NCBI GenBank assembly: GCA_016208105.1
Contig: JACQYS010000013.1
Location: 62,001 to 126,000, forward strand
From: Desulfovibrio sp.
Lineage (GTDB): Bacteria > Desulfobacterota > Desulfovibrionia > Desulfovibrionales > Desulfovibrionaceae
DNA length: 64,000 nt
Reading direction: 5' to 3'
Shown: positions 1 through 7,905 of the stretch, in pieces
How the letters are laid out: the number at the start of each line of letters is the position of its first letter
Numbering within the stretch: the first letter of the stretch is position 1
Made by a program: the position numbers and the translations under genes
The notes under the pieces: generated by a model
Database searches by the model: none
What the model was told of the DNA's origin: nothing
The model's input: only the letters and a program-made list of their open reading frames with translations

Positions 1-486
1 GTACTCTTGAACCTGGAGCAGAATTTCGGAGAGACGCTGCCGCTTTCCGTCACCTCGGGCATGGACGAGGTGGAAAAGGGATGGGGCAGGATAACGGATG
101 CCTGGAACGGTCTGGCAAAATATCTCAGCAACAATTCCGACATGTTGGACCATTCGCTCGGCGCGAAACTGGAAGCGCCTCTGGCAGCCCAGAAGCAGAA
201 CCTGGGTTGGCTGGGGGTTTCCTCGGCAGGCAAACAAGGACAATTGTGGACCAACCTGGACAGCTTCTGGAAGTCGCTCTACGCCGACACGGACCGGGCC
301 AAAACCACGCTGTGGGAGTACCCTGACGGGCTTGTTCCGGCATGGCAGGACGCGATGAAATCCGTCCGCTCAGCCGGGCTCGACTCCTGGCTCAAGCCCA
401 AGACCGCCTTCGACGAGTACCGTCCGAACATCACAAGCGAGTTCGAGTTGGAGCAGAAACACCGGCTGGTAAAACTGCTGGGATAG
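1..486 (+). CDS. 3' end of an unidentified soluble protein
   Basis: The reading frame is open from the first base of the window and stops at 484-486. A TTG at 7 is the first possible start, but no ribosome-binding site can be seen, so the gene most likely begins upstream of the window. The visible 160 residues are Trp-rich and mixed-charge, with no signal peptide, membrane helix or cysteine motif. I do not recognise the family. It lies 55 bases upstream of panC on the same strand and could share its transcript. Confidence 0.5.
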   Translation, partial: VLLNLEQNFGETLPLSVTSGMDEVEKGWGRITDAWNGLAKYLSNNSDMLDHSLGAKLEAPLAAQKQNLGWLGVSSAGKQGQLWTNLDSFWKSLYADTDRAKTTLWEYPDGLVPAWQDAMKSVRSAGLDSWLKPKTAFDEYRPNITSEFELEQKHRLVKLLG

Positions 487-541
487 ACAGTCCAGGACCC
501 GCGGGGTAGAAAGCCTTTCACTACTTTTGTACGGGAATACC

Positions 542-1387
542 ATGCAAATCATCACTTCTCCCAAAGAATTCCAATCCTTGTGCTGGTCCTGGCGCGCCCA
601 GGCAATAACAAGCTCCTTCGTGCCCACCATGGGTTCGCTCCACCAGGGCCATCTTTCCCTCATGGAATGGGGACGTTCCAACGCGCAGAAACTCGCGGTG
701 AGCATCTTCGTCAATCCCACCCAGTTCGGCCCAAACGAGGACCTGGCCCGCTATCCCCGCGACCCCAAGGGCGACGCAGCCAAGGCCGAAGCGGCCGGAG
801 CGGATGTGCTGTTTATGCCCGAGCCCGGCGACATGTATCCTGACGGATTCGCCACCTCCGTGCGCGTTTCCGGGTTGACGGGCGGGCTGTGCGGACGCTC
901 ACGGCCCGGACATTTCGACGGAGTGGCCGTGGTTGTCACCAAGCTCCTCATGCTCTCCATGCCCACCGTTGCGGTTTTTGGCCAAAAGGACTGGCAACAA
1001 CTGGCCGTGATCCGGCGCATGGTCCGCGACCTGGACATCCCCGTGGCCATCGAAGGACTCCCCATCCACCGGGAGCCGGACGGATTGGCCATGAGCTCGC
1101 GCAACATCTATCTTTCGCCAGGGGAGCGGGCCCAGGCTCCGCACATCCACAAGGGGCTGCTCTTGGCCCGCGACATGGTAACCGCAGGCGAACGATCGCC
1201 CCATAAAGTCCTGGCGGCCGTGTCCGATTATTTCCGGAAGAACATCCCCGACGCGAGCGTGGACTATATCGAATGCGTCCACCCCGAGACCACTCAGCCC
1301 GTGGGCGACGTGAGCGGCCCGGCCCTGCTGGCTGTGGCGGTGCAGTTCCCAAAAGCCAGGCTCATCGACAACATGCTTTTGGGCTAA
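542..1387 (+). CDS. panC: pantothenate synthetase (pantoate--beta-alanine ligase)
   Basis: PanC joins pantoate and beta-alanine with ATP to form pantothenate, the precursor of CoA, in the cytoplasm. The 281-residue length is typical. Visible signatures are the HIGH-type nucleotide site PTMGSLHQGH (about residues 28-37), VNPTQFGPNEDL, the adenylate/pantoate region around FGQKDWQQL, and the MSSRN element near residue 185. A TTG at 527 lies in frame upstream, but the ATG at 542 gives the family's usual short N-terminus (MQII...), so I chose it; the ribosome-binding site is weak. No panB or panD is adjacent, and the next gene, metK, has its own promoter-like sequence. Confidence 0.95.
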   Translation: MQIITSPKEFQSLCWSWRAQAITSSFVPTMGSLHQGHLSLMEWGRSNAQKLAVSIFVNPTQFGPNEDLARYPRDPKGDAAKAEAAGADVLFMPEPGDMYPDGFATSVRVSGLTGGLCGRSRPGHFDGVAVVVTKLLMLSMPTVAVFGQKDWQQLAVIRRMVRDLDIPVAIEGLPIHREPDGLAMSSRNIYLSPGERAQAPHIHKGLLLARDMVTAGERSPHKVLAAVSDYFRKNIPDASVDYIECVHPETTQPVGDVSGPALLAVAVQFPKARLIDNMLLG

Positions 1388-1510
1388 CTGGCTTCACCTC
1401 CCGGAAATGACCTGCGGCTGTTTGAGGCTCACAGACTACGAAATGTGTTGTTTATACAATTCCAGCCGCGAATCCGCATGCCGCGGCTTACAAAAACCAG
1501 GAGTCGGTGT

Positions 1511-1597
1511 TTGACAACCCTTCCCGACTTGTGACACATGGCCTAGCGGCCTTTATCGGCCGCAAATCGCATTTGCATCAATCGCCGGATCGGCGAA
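1511..1597 (+). promoter_or_regulatory. metK promoter candidate and hairpin-rich leader
   Basis: A TTGACA box at 1511-1516 lies 17 bases before a weak -10 (ACACAT, 1534-1539). Three perfect short inverted repeats follow: GCGGCC/GGCCGC (1546-1551 with 1558-1563), GCAAAT/ATTTGC (1562-1567 with 1571-1576) and TCGCCG/CGGCGA (1583-1588 with 1592-1597). The first two overlap by two bases. The metK ribosome-binding site (gggagg) follows immediately. It does not match any SAM riboswitch core I can recall. Confidence 0.45.
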
Positions 1598-1621
1598 TTT
1601 TCTTCCCTGGGAGGAACCTTC

Positions 1622-2794
1622 ATGGTCGCTGCTTCTAAAGGCAAGTATCTCTTCACTTCCGAATCCGTCACCGAGGGACACCCCGACAAGGTCGCGGACC
1701 AGATTTCCGACGCCGTCCTGGACGCCATCTTCAAGCAGGATCCCAATGCCCGCGTTGCCTGCGAAACCCTGGTCACCACGGGTCTGGCCTTCATCGCCGG
1801 TGAGATCACCACCTCCGCCTTCGCCGATTTCGCCGGCATCGTGCGCGAGACCGTGAAGAACGTAGGCTACAACAGCTCGCAGATGGGTTTCGACTGGGAG
1901 ACCTGCGCCGTCATTTCCTCCGTGGACAAGCAGTCCGCGGACATCGCCCAGGGCGTTGACCGGACCAAGCCCGAAGAGCAGGGCGCTGGCGACCAGGGCA
2001 TGATGTTCGGCTTCGCGGTCAACGAGACCGACACCCTCATGCCCGCCCCTGTCTACTACGCCCACAAGCTGTCGCGCCGCCTGGCCTACGTGCGCAAGGA
2101 AGGCATCCTCGATTTCCTTCGCCCCGACGGCAAGACCCAGGTCTGCGTCGAGTACGAGGCTGGCAAGCCCATTCGCATCGACAACATCGTGGTTTCCTCT
2201 CAGCACGACGAGCATGTGGCCTATGACGACCTTGTGGACTCCATCAAGGCCGAGGTCATTCACAAGGCTCTGCCCGAGAACCTGGTGGACAAAAACACCA
2301 AGATCTACATCAACCCCACCGGCCGTTTCGTGATCGGCGGTCCTCTGGGCGACTGCGGCCTGACCGGACGCAAGATCATCCAGGACACCTACGGCGGCAT
2401 GGGACACCACGGCGGCGGTGCCTTCTCCGGCAAGGACCCCTCCAAAGTGGACCGCTCCGCGGCCTACTTCGCCCGCTATGTGGCCAAGAACGTGGTTGCC
2501 TCCGGAGCCGCCCACCGCTGTGAAGTGCAGCTGGCCTACGCCATCGGCGTGGCCGAGCCGGTCTCGGTGCTGGTCAGCTCCGCCGGGACCTCCGATTTCT
2601 CGGACGAGGCCCTGACCCAGGCCGTGCGTGCCGTCTTCGACATGCGCCCCTACTTCATCACCAAGCGCCTGGACCTGAAGCGCCCCATCTACGGGCTGAC
2701 CTCCTGCTACGGCCACTTCGGCCGCGAGCTGCCCGAGTTCACCTGGGAAAAGACCGACGCCGTGGCCGACTTGAAGACCGCGCTGAAGATCTAG
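1622..2794 (+). CDS. metK: S-adenosylmethionine synthetase
   Basis: MetK makes S-adenosylmethionine from methionine and ATP in the cytoplasm, releasing phosphate and pyrophosphate. At 390 residues it is full length. Near the N-terminus is the conserved [17 protein letters not shown] block, then the GAGDQG ATP motif around residue 120, and the glycine-rich phosphate loop [19 protein letters not shown] around residue 265. A strong ribosome-binding site (gggagg) precedes the ATG by 7-8 bases. The gene is a single unit between its own leader (1511-1597) and a strong terminator (2814-2839). Confidence 0.97.
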   Translation: MVAASKGKYLFTSESVTEGHPDKVADQISDAVLDAIFKQDPNARVACETLVTTGLAFIAGEITTSAFADFAGIVRETVKNVGYNSSQMGFDWETCAVISSVDKQSADIAQGVDRTKPEEQGAGDQGMMFGFAVNETDTLMPAPVYYAHKLSRRLAYVRKEGILDFLRPDGKTQVCVEYEAGKPIRIDNIVVSSQHDEHVAYDDLVDSIKAEVIHKALPENLVDKNTKIYINPTGRFVIGGPLGDCGLTGRKIIQDTYGGMGHHGGGAFSGKDPSKVDRSAAYFARYVAKNVVASGAAHRCEVQLAYAIGVAEPVSVLVSSAGTSDFSDEALTQAVRAVFDMRPYFITKRLDLKRPIYGLTSCYGHFGRELPEFTWEKTDAVADLKTALKI

Positions 2795-2813
2795 TTTATT
2801 GCTACAAGCTACC

Positions 2814-2839
2814 AAAGGGGGGCATTTGCCCCCCTTTTT
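2814..2839 (+). terminator. rho-independent terminator after metK
   Basis: A perfect 10-bp stem (AAAGGGGGGC with GCCCCCCTTT) closes an ATTT loop and runs into a T-tract. It lies about 20 bases after the metK stop. Confidence 0.9.
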
Positions 2840-3044
2840 ATTTGTGCACTCAGACTGTTTGGCGCTGACAGCGCTGCCAGATGCGACCCCGTGTTTTCGT
2901 CTTCTATTCCCGCGCGCTCTCGACTGATTAAGCATCGCAACCGTCACTTCGAGTCTTGTTTCTGACTTTCCACTCTCACAAGGTGACTCCCGGGCGCCCG
3001 ACCCTCAGCTTTGACTTTTCCGCCAAACCGTCTAGTTCTTCCCC

Positions 3045-3545
3045 ATGCAGCCCAAAGTGGTCATCCGTGAACGCTACGACGTACTGGAAGAGGACAAATC
3101 CCTGACCTTCAGCCACGATGTGGCCCACGCACCCATTGGCGGAGCTTCGGGCAACCTCTTCTTCATCGGCATGGAGGGCAGTGGGCGAAGGACACTGGCC
3201 CGGCTTAGCGCCGAACGCCTTGGCCTCACCCTGGCCGAGGCCGATAACTCTGAAGCTCTTGGGAGCATCCTGGCGGGATCGAACCAGGCCGTTGCCGTCA
3301 CCGGAAAAGACCTGAACGACCCGGATATCCTTTCGTCTCTTCGCGCCTCGGGCAAGGTGTTCTATCTCATGAGCCTGGCCCCCCTCCTGGCCGAGCGGTT
3401 GGGAGCCCCCTCCAGGCTGGACGAGCTGGCTGAATCCATTGTTCGCCTCGAGCCCCACTTCATGAGCGCCTCCCATTTCATTCTGCCCATTGACGCCACT
3501 TTGGATGATATGCTCCTGGACATTGCGGAAAAGGCCAGACTCTGA
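3045..3545 (+). CDS. degenerate shikimate-kinase-like P-loop protein
   Basis: A 166-residue cytoplasmic protein. The segment around residues 38-60, NLFFIGMEGSGRRTLARL, looks like the P-loop strand and helix of shikimate kinase. The invariant Walker A lysine is replaced by arginine (GMEGSGRRT), and I see no clear shikimate-binding DxD or FRxxE motif downstream. It may therefore be catalytically impaired or have another role. No Shine-Dalgarno precedes the ATG; a TTGACT box at 3011 with a TAGTTC at 3033 could give a leaderless message. Its stop overlaps the start of the DciA-like gene by one base (TGATG), so the two are translationally coupled. Confidence 0.6.
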   Translation: MQPKVVIRERYDVLEEDKSLTFSHDVAHAPIGGASGNLFFIGMEGSGRRTLARLSAERLGLTLAEADNSEALGSILAGSNQAVAVTGKDLNDPDILSSLRASGKVFYLMSLAPLLAERLGAPSRLDELAESIVRLEPHFMSASHFILPIDATLDDMLLDIAEKARL

Positions 3546-3982
3546 TGCGGCCCCTGGGCGAGTTGATCATAGGCTTCGCCAGCCGATCTGACGCGGCCAT
3601 GGGCTTTCGCCTGGCCATGTTGTGGCCTCGCTGGCGCGAGCTTCTGGGCGACATCGCCCCCTATGCCCACCCTATGGGCCATCGCCGCAGCACGCTGCTC
3701 TTGGCCGTGGACGACCCCATCGCCATGCAGGAAAGCCATTACGACGCCCCGCTCGTGCTGGAACAGGTCAATGCCTTTCTCGGCCAACAAGTCTTTGACA
3801 AGGTCCAATTCGATCTGCTACAGGGCAAAACCCCACTGGACACCACGACCGGCGAGGCCCCCACGTATTGGCGGCCCCCACCGCCGCGGATAGCCAGCCT
3901 GGGTGGCCTGAACCTGGACCCGAACACCGCCGTGGGGCGCTCGTATGCGGCCTACATCCGCCAGTTTGGCCCCGGCAGGTGA
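3545..3982 (+). CDS. DUF721/DciA-like protein
   Basis: A 145-residue protein with the DUF721 layout: an N-terminal helix containing the W-R-LLG motif (LWPRWRELLGDIAPYAHP), a strand with STLLLAVDDPIAMQE, then L-E-QVN-FL and a VQFDL strand. Members related to DciA help load or operate the replicative helicase DnaB; assigning that role here is inference from the family. The C-terminal 45 residues are proline-rich and probably disordered. It starts inside the stop codon of the upstream P-loop gene and is 28 bases before the next gene. Confidence 0.7.
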   Translation: MRPLGELIIGFASRSDAAMGFRLAMLWPRWRELLGDIAPYAHPMGHRRSTLLLAVDDPIAMQESHYDAPLVLEQVNAFLGQQVFDKVQFDLLQGKTPLDTTTGEAPTYWRPPPPRIASLGGLNLDPNTAVGRSYAAYIRQFGPGR

Positions 3983-4010
3983 TATCAATTCCCCTTTGGA
4001 GGCGGACACA

Positions 4011-4349
4011 ATGGCCGAAGAGATCACTATCGAACTGAAAAAGCCCCTGGACAAGATGACCGCCAAGGAACTGCGCGATCTTGTCATCAACCAGCTCCCC
4101 ATGATTCAGGGCGCTTCCGGCATGGACAAAGACCAGCTGGTCGCCGCGATCAAGGAAGTTCTGGGCATCACAGAGGAAAAGGACAGCGTGAGCCCCTACA
4201 AGGCTCAGATTCTGACCATGAAGGCTCAGATGAAGGAGCTGCGCGCCAAGAAGGCCGCCGAAGGCACCTCCCGCAAGGAAAAGGACATCATCCGCCGCAA
4301 GGTGAACCGCCTGAAGAAGCGCAGCCGCAACCTGGCCCAGGCTTCTTAA
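4011..4349 (+). CDS. small Rho-N/SAP-like, lysine-rich coiled-coil protein
   Basis: A 112-residue protein. Residues about 13-52 (DKMTAKELRDLVINQLP through the following helix) resemble the small helical Rho N-terminal/SAP-like nucleic-acid-binding fold. The C-terminal half is a very basic helix rich in KK/RR (RRKVNRLKKRSR), suggesting RNA or DNA binding. The ATG at 4011 has a good ribosome-binding site (ggaggcgg), which excludes longer in-frame starts upstream. It ends the three-gene operon, followed by a terminator. Function not known; the nucleic-acid-binding role is inferred from composition. Confidence 0.65.
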   Translation: MAEEITIELKKPLDKMTAKELRDLVINQLPMIQGASGMDKDQLVAAIKEVLGITEEKDSVSPYKAQILTMKAQMKELRAKKAAEGTSRKEKDIIRRKVNRLKKRSRNLAQAS

Positions 4350-4374
4350 GCTGGCAAAACGGACGTTTTTTTCA

Positions 4375-4406
4375 AGCCCGGGTGAATCGATTCGCTCGGG
4401 CTTTTC
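4375..4406 (+). terminator. rho-independent terminator after the Rho-N-like gene
   Basis: An AAGCCCG arm (from 4375) pairs with a CGGGCTT arm (ending 4404) around an inner GAATCGATTC palindrome, followed by TT. It is nearly symmetrical and could also act on the opposite strand, ending the beta-lactamase transcript that arrives from the right. Confidence 0.85.
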
Positions 4407-4467
4407 GTATTACATGCCGACAGGCTCACTCCGTAGCTTGTCGAAAGCGTCAGGCTCGCCCTGAGTG

Positions 4468-5273
4468 CTACGGCAGAAGCCCCTCCCCCTTAAGCACCGC
4501 CATCATCACGTCCTTGCGGGCCTTGGCCTGCTCGGGACCAGCCATGTCGATGTTCAATGCGAAGAACCACGCCTCGCCCTTGCGCTCAAGCCACCCAACC
4601 CACCAACCAACGTTAGGCTCGACCCTGGCCGCCCAGCCGGTCTTGGACCTGATGACCCAGTCCTGCCCTTTGTCCTGGGCCATCATCTCCTTCACCACGT
4701 CCATGGACTTCTTTGAGAACGGCAGCCGCTCCTCATAAAGACGCTGCAGAAAATCGACCTGCTCCATCGCGCTAATCCGGAGATTCCCCTCCAGCCAGAA
4801 CGTGTCCACTTCAATGCCTATGTCCGCATTGCCGTACTTCGCCGCCTCAACGTAGTGTGCCATCCGCTCCTTGCCCAACGCCCTGGCGATGTGCTGGTAA
4901 ACAGGCACGCTGGAAGCCGCAAAGGCTTCGCTCAAAGTGAGGTCCTTGTTCCAGGCGGCCAAAGAGCGCTGCTTGCCATCCCAGGGAAAAACGGTTTCCG
5001 GCCCGGTGGCCACCCCGGTTCCAAGGCAATCAGGCTGTTCAGTATCTTGAAGGTGGACGCTGGCAAATACCCTGTGCGTGCCCGGGCTGTATTGTAAACC
5101 TCCATTTTGCCGGCCCCTTGCTTCATGAGCACCAGAGTCCCGTCCACCCCGGCCGCCTGAAAATTGCGACCCCAGTCCTCCCGGACGGACACGAAGGGCT
5201 GACTGTTGGCGGGGATGGCGCTGACGCAGGCAAGAAACAAGAAGGCAAGGAACAGAAGCAAACGAAATGGCAT
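4468..5273 (-). pseudogene. class D (OXA-type) beta-lactamase, broken by one frameshift
   Basis: Two minus-strand frames together make one full-length class D serine beta-lactamase, a periplasmic enzyme that hydrolyses beta-lactams. The first frame starts at ATG 5273 (ggagg six bases upstream), has a signal peptide (FRLLLFLAFLFLACVSAIPA), and carries the active-site STFK. The second frame holds the S-x-V motif (SSVPVYQ), YGN and the KTG box (SKTGW). The frames switch at about 5017-5022: one extra A in the GAACC there would restore a continuous ...LIALETGVATGPETVFPW reading. All catalytic motifs are intact, so this is either a very recent lesion or a sequencing error. It lies downstream of pbpC on the same strand, separated by 181 bases. 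Confidence 0.85.
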
Positions 5274-5454
5274 GGACATCCTCCAAAAAATTATCGCCCC
5301 GAATGGAGCGCTTTCCACAGGCAACCTCGATGCCAATCTAAAAAATTCTGTAGATTCAGATTTATAGACAGACGACCTTGATTGTCAGTGAGCCAAACGT
5401 CTTTGAAATATTGGCATTTCCATGCGATATCAGCACCAATTTTCGTCTGCTCTT

Positions 5455-7758
5455 TTATTCCACCATGTATCGGATTGAATCCGAACGTCCCCGGCTGTCC
5501 ACCACCATAAGCCGGTGCTGCCCCGGCGTAAGTTCCAGGAAGTACGGCTCCCCAGCCTCCTTGGAAGCCACAAGAACCCCGTCCTGAAACCAGTGCAGCT
5601 CGCCCGCGTCCTGCCCGGCCTGAGCCGCAATCCCAACCCGCTGGAACTGGTCCGGGCTGCCCGGACGAAGCTTATAGACCGCCTGAGCCTTGGGAGAGGT
5701 GATGCGTGGCCCCATACCAGCCATAGCTTCCGGACAATCCGGGCTTGGTTCCGGCATCTCCGGCACGGGCATCCCCCCCAGGCGCCACCAGGCGGTGAGT
5801 TCCGCTGGATATTCGATGACCGTTTCCTGGCGGACCTTGCGCCCGTCCAGACACGCCCCGGCCACTCGCCGGCCGGTGACCGCGTCCACCAGTATGCGCT
5901 TGTGCACCGCGCACTCCCCAATCACCGTCACCCCGGGTATCACAGTCATCTTCACTCGTTGGTGGCAGTCCGGACCCGGCAGCTGTCTGGACAGGGCGCA
6001 CACCTGCGTTTCAGCCAAGTTGAGCCCCTCTGTACGCGGCAAGCCAGAACCATCCGGCTCTATGGCCCTGAAGATGTCGAAAAGAAGCGGTGCGGCTTGG
6101 CGGGCCCCGGAGATCCCCTTCACCGGTTTGCCGTCCACGTTGCCAGCCCAGACCCCCACTGCATAGCGGGCCGAGAATCCCACGGCAAAGGCGTCGCGGT
6201 GGCCAAAGGAGGTGCCTGTCTTCCAGGCCACCACGGGCAAGCCCGAGGCCCGATCCGCCCCGCCCGGCAGATCCGGGCGCTCCAGACGTGAAAGAATGTC
6301 CGTGACCAAGGCGCACGATTCAGGCGAAAGTAGCCGTCTCTCCCCGCCACGGATGCGGTCTAAAATCGAGGATGGACCGTGCATGCCTCCGCGCGCCACG
6401 GTGGCGTACAGGTTGGTCAGATCCAGAAGGCTCACTTCGCCTCCTCCCAATATGAGGGAGAGGCCGTAATGGGTTGTTGGCTTGCTCAGGCTCTTGAGAC
6501 CTCCGTCCAGGAGCAGCTTGTGGAACCGATCCGGTCCAGCCTGGGCCAATAGACGCACTGCCGGCGTGTTGAAGGAATATATGAGCGCTTCCTGGGCCTC
6601 CACACGGCCCCGGTATGAGCCGTCGTAGTTGTGCGGATCGTAGGCACCCAGGGTAATCGGAATGTCCAGGAGAAGGCTCTCCGGGGCGACCAAACCGTCC
6701 TGGAACGCCAGGGCGTACAGGAAGGGCTTGAGCGCCGAGCCTGGAGAACGGGGGGCTGTGGCCGCGTTCACCTTGCCCCGGCGCGATTCGTCCAGGAAAT
6801 CAACTGAACCCACCAGGGCCAGTACGTCCCGGGTCTTCACGTCCAGTACAACCACGGCCGCGTTCCCGACTCCCTGGGTTCGCAGTTCCACCAGCCGGGA
6901 CCGGGCCGCCTGCCGGGCCAACTCCTGAATGCGAGAGTCCACGGTGGTGCGGACATATGGGGCGCGCCCAACCTGAGCCAAAGCCATCTGAGCCAGGTGT
7001 GGCGCCACCAGCGGAGGACGCATGAATTTTTCGGGCAAGGGCTGGCCCGCAGCTTCCAGAGCCTGTTCCCTGGTTGCAGCCTTGGAAGAAACCATGGCCG
7101 CGAGCACCCCAGCCCGGGCCTGACGCGCTTCCTGGGGATGGCGTACCGGCTGGAAGCGGCGTGGAGAACGGGGGATGGCGGCAAGCAATGCCGATTCTCC
7201 CAGGGAGAGCTTGTCAGGCGACTTGCCGAAGTAGAACCAGCTGGCAGCGCCCACTCCCACTATGTTGCCCCCGAACGGGGCCAGATTGACGTAAAAACAG
7301 AGAATCTCCCGCTTGGAATAGCGCAGCTCGAGCTGCAACGCCCTGAAGCACTCGATTGCCTTGGAGGTGAAGGTGCGGGCCTTGGGTTCGGCCAAACGGG
7401 CCGTCTGCATGGTGATGGTGGAACCGCCCCGGACGATCCTGCCGGCAGCCACGTTGGCCGCCGCCGCCTTGATAAGCGAAAAAACATTCACCCCGGGATG
7501 GCTGAAGAAATGCCGGTCCTCGCTGGCCAGCACAGCATCAAGGTAGATGTCGGCTATATCCGTAAGATTCGCTGGAAAGCGCCAGTATTGGTCCCTGGCC
7601 AGAAAGAAGCGGATTGGTTCGCCCTTGGAACCAGTTACCACAGTGGCATGGGGTGGCGACAGACGCTCCACAGGGAAGGGATACAGCCGGTCCAACAGGA
7701 AAAAGACGCCCGCTGACGCACAGACCGCCAGACACGCCGCGCCGCACAGACGCGTCAT
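5455..7758 (-). CDS. pbpC: penicillin-binding protein 1C (bifunctional glycosyltransferase/transpeptidase)
   Basis: A membrane-anchored peptidoglycan synthase facing the periplasm. With the ATG at 7758 it is 767 residues: an N-terminal membrane anchor (GAACLAVCASAGVFFLL), a GT51 glycosyltransferase domain with SEDRHFFSHPGVN and GGSTITMQ, a transpeptidase domain with SxxK (SALK), SxN (SFN) and KTGT, and a C-terminal beta-rich BiPBP_C-type domain. The frame stays open upstream to a TTG at 7893, but the 7758 start matches the family's short N-terminus. It follows yfhM, the arrangement known from E. coli, where this A2M and PBP1C are thought to work together in defence and repair of the periplasm. 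Confidence 0.93.
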   Translation of the reverse strand: MTRLCGAACLAVCASAGVFFLLDRLYPFPVERLSPPHATVVTGSKGEPIRFFLARDQYWRFPANLTDIADIYLDAVLASEDRHFFSHPGVNVFSLIKAAAANVAAGRIVRGGSTITMQTARLAEPKARTFTSKAIECFRALQLELRYSKREILCFYVNLAPFGGNIVGVGAASWFYFGKSPDKLSLGESALLAAIPRSPRRFQPVRHPQEARQARAGVLAAMVSSKAATREQALEAAGQPLPEKFMRPPLVAPHLAQMALAQVGRAPYVRTTVDSRIQELARQAARSRLVELRTQGVGNAAVVVLDVKTRDVLALVGSVDFLDESRRGKVNAATAPRSPGSALKPFLYALAFQDGLVAPESLLLDIPITLGAYDPHNYDGSYRGRVEAQEALIYSFNTPAVRLLAQAGPDRFHKLLLDGGLKSLSKPTTHYGLSLILGGGEVSLLDLTNLYATVARGGMHGPSSILDRIRGGERRLLSPESCALVTDILSRLERPDLPGGADRASGLPVVAWKTGTSFGHRDAFAVGFSARYAVGVWAGNVDGKPVKGISGARQAAPLLFDIFRAIEPDGSGLPRTEGLNLAETQVCALSRQLPGPDCHQRVKMTVIPGVTVIGECAVHKRILVDAVTGRRVAGACLDGRKVRQETVIEYPAELTAWWRLGGMPVPEMPEPSPDCPEAMAGMGPRITSPKAQAVYKLRPGSPDQFQRVGIAAQAGQDAGELHWFQDGVLVASKEAGEPYFLELTPGQHRLMVVDSRGRSDSIRYMVE

Positions 7759-7905
7759 GATTCTCTTGGCCTTGGAGTGCGATTGCCTCCCTTCCGGCTG
7801 GAGCTTGCCTCCAAAACCAAGGGGCTTAAGGGAAACAGACCCGGCCCCTCCCTCATGGTCAGCGGAGAGGCCGGGCCGAATATCACGCGACAAGCCGCCG
7901 TCTCC

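Noticed and set aside
1511-1621. Known SAM riboswitch in the metK leader
   Set aside because: None of the SAM-I/II/III/IV/VI core motifs I can recall is present; only a generic hairpin-rich leader is supported.
1553-2947. A 464-residue frame on the minus strand opposite metK
   Set aside because: It is antisense to a clear metK in a high-GC region, has no ribosome-binding site, and its composition (long G/A/V/H runs) is that of a GC-frame shadow.
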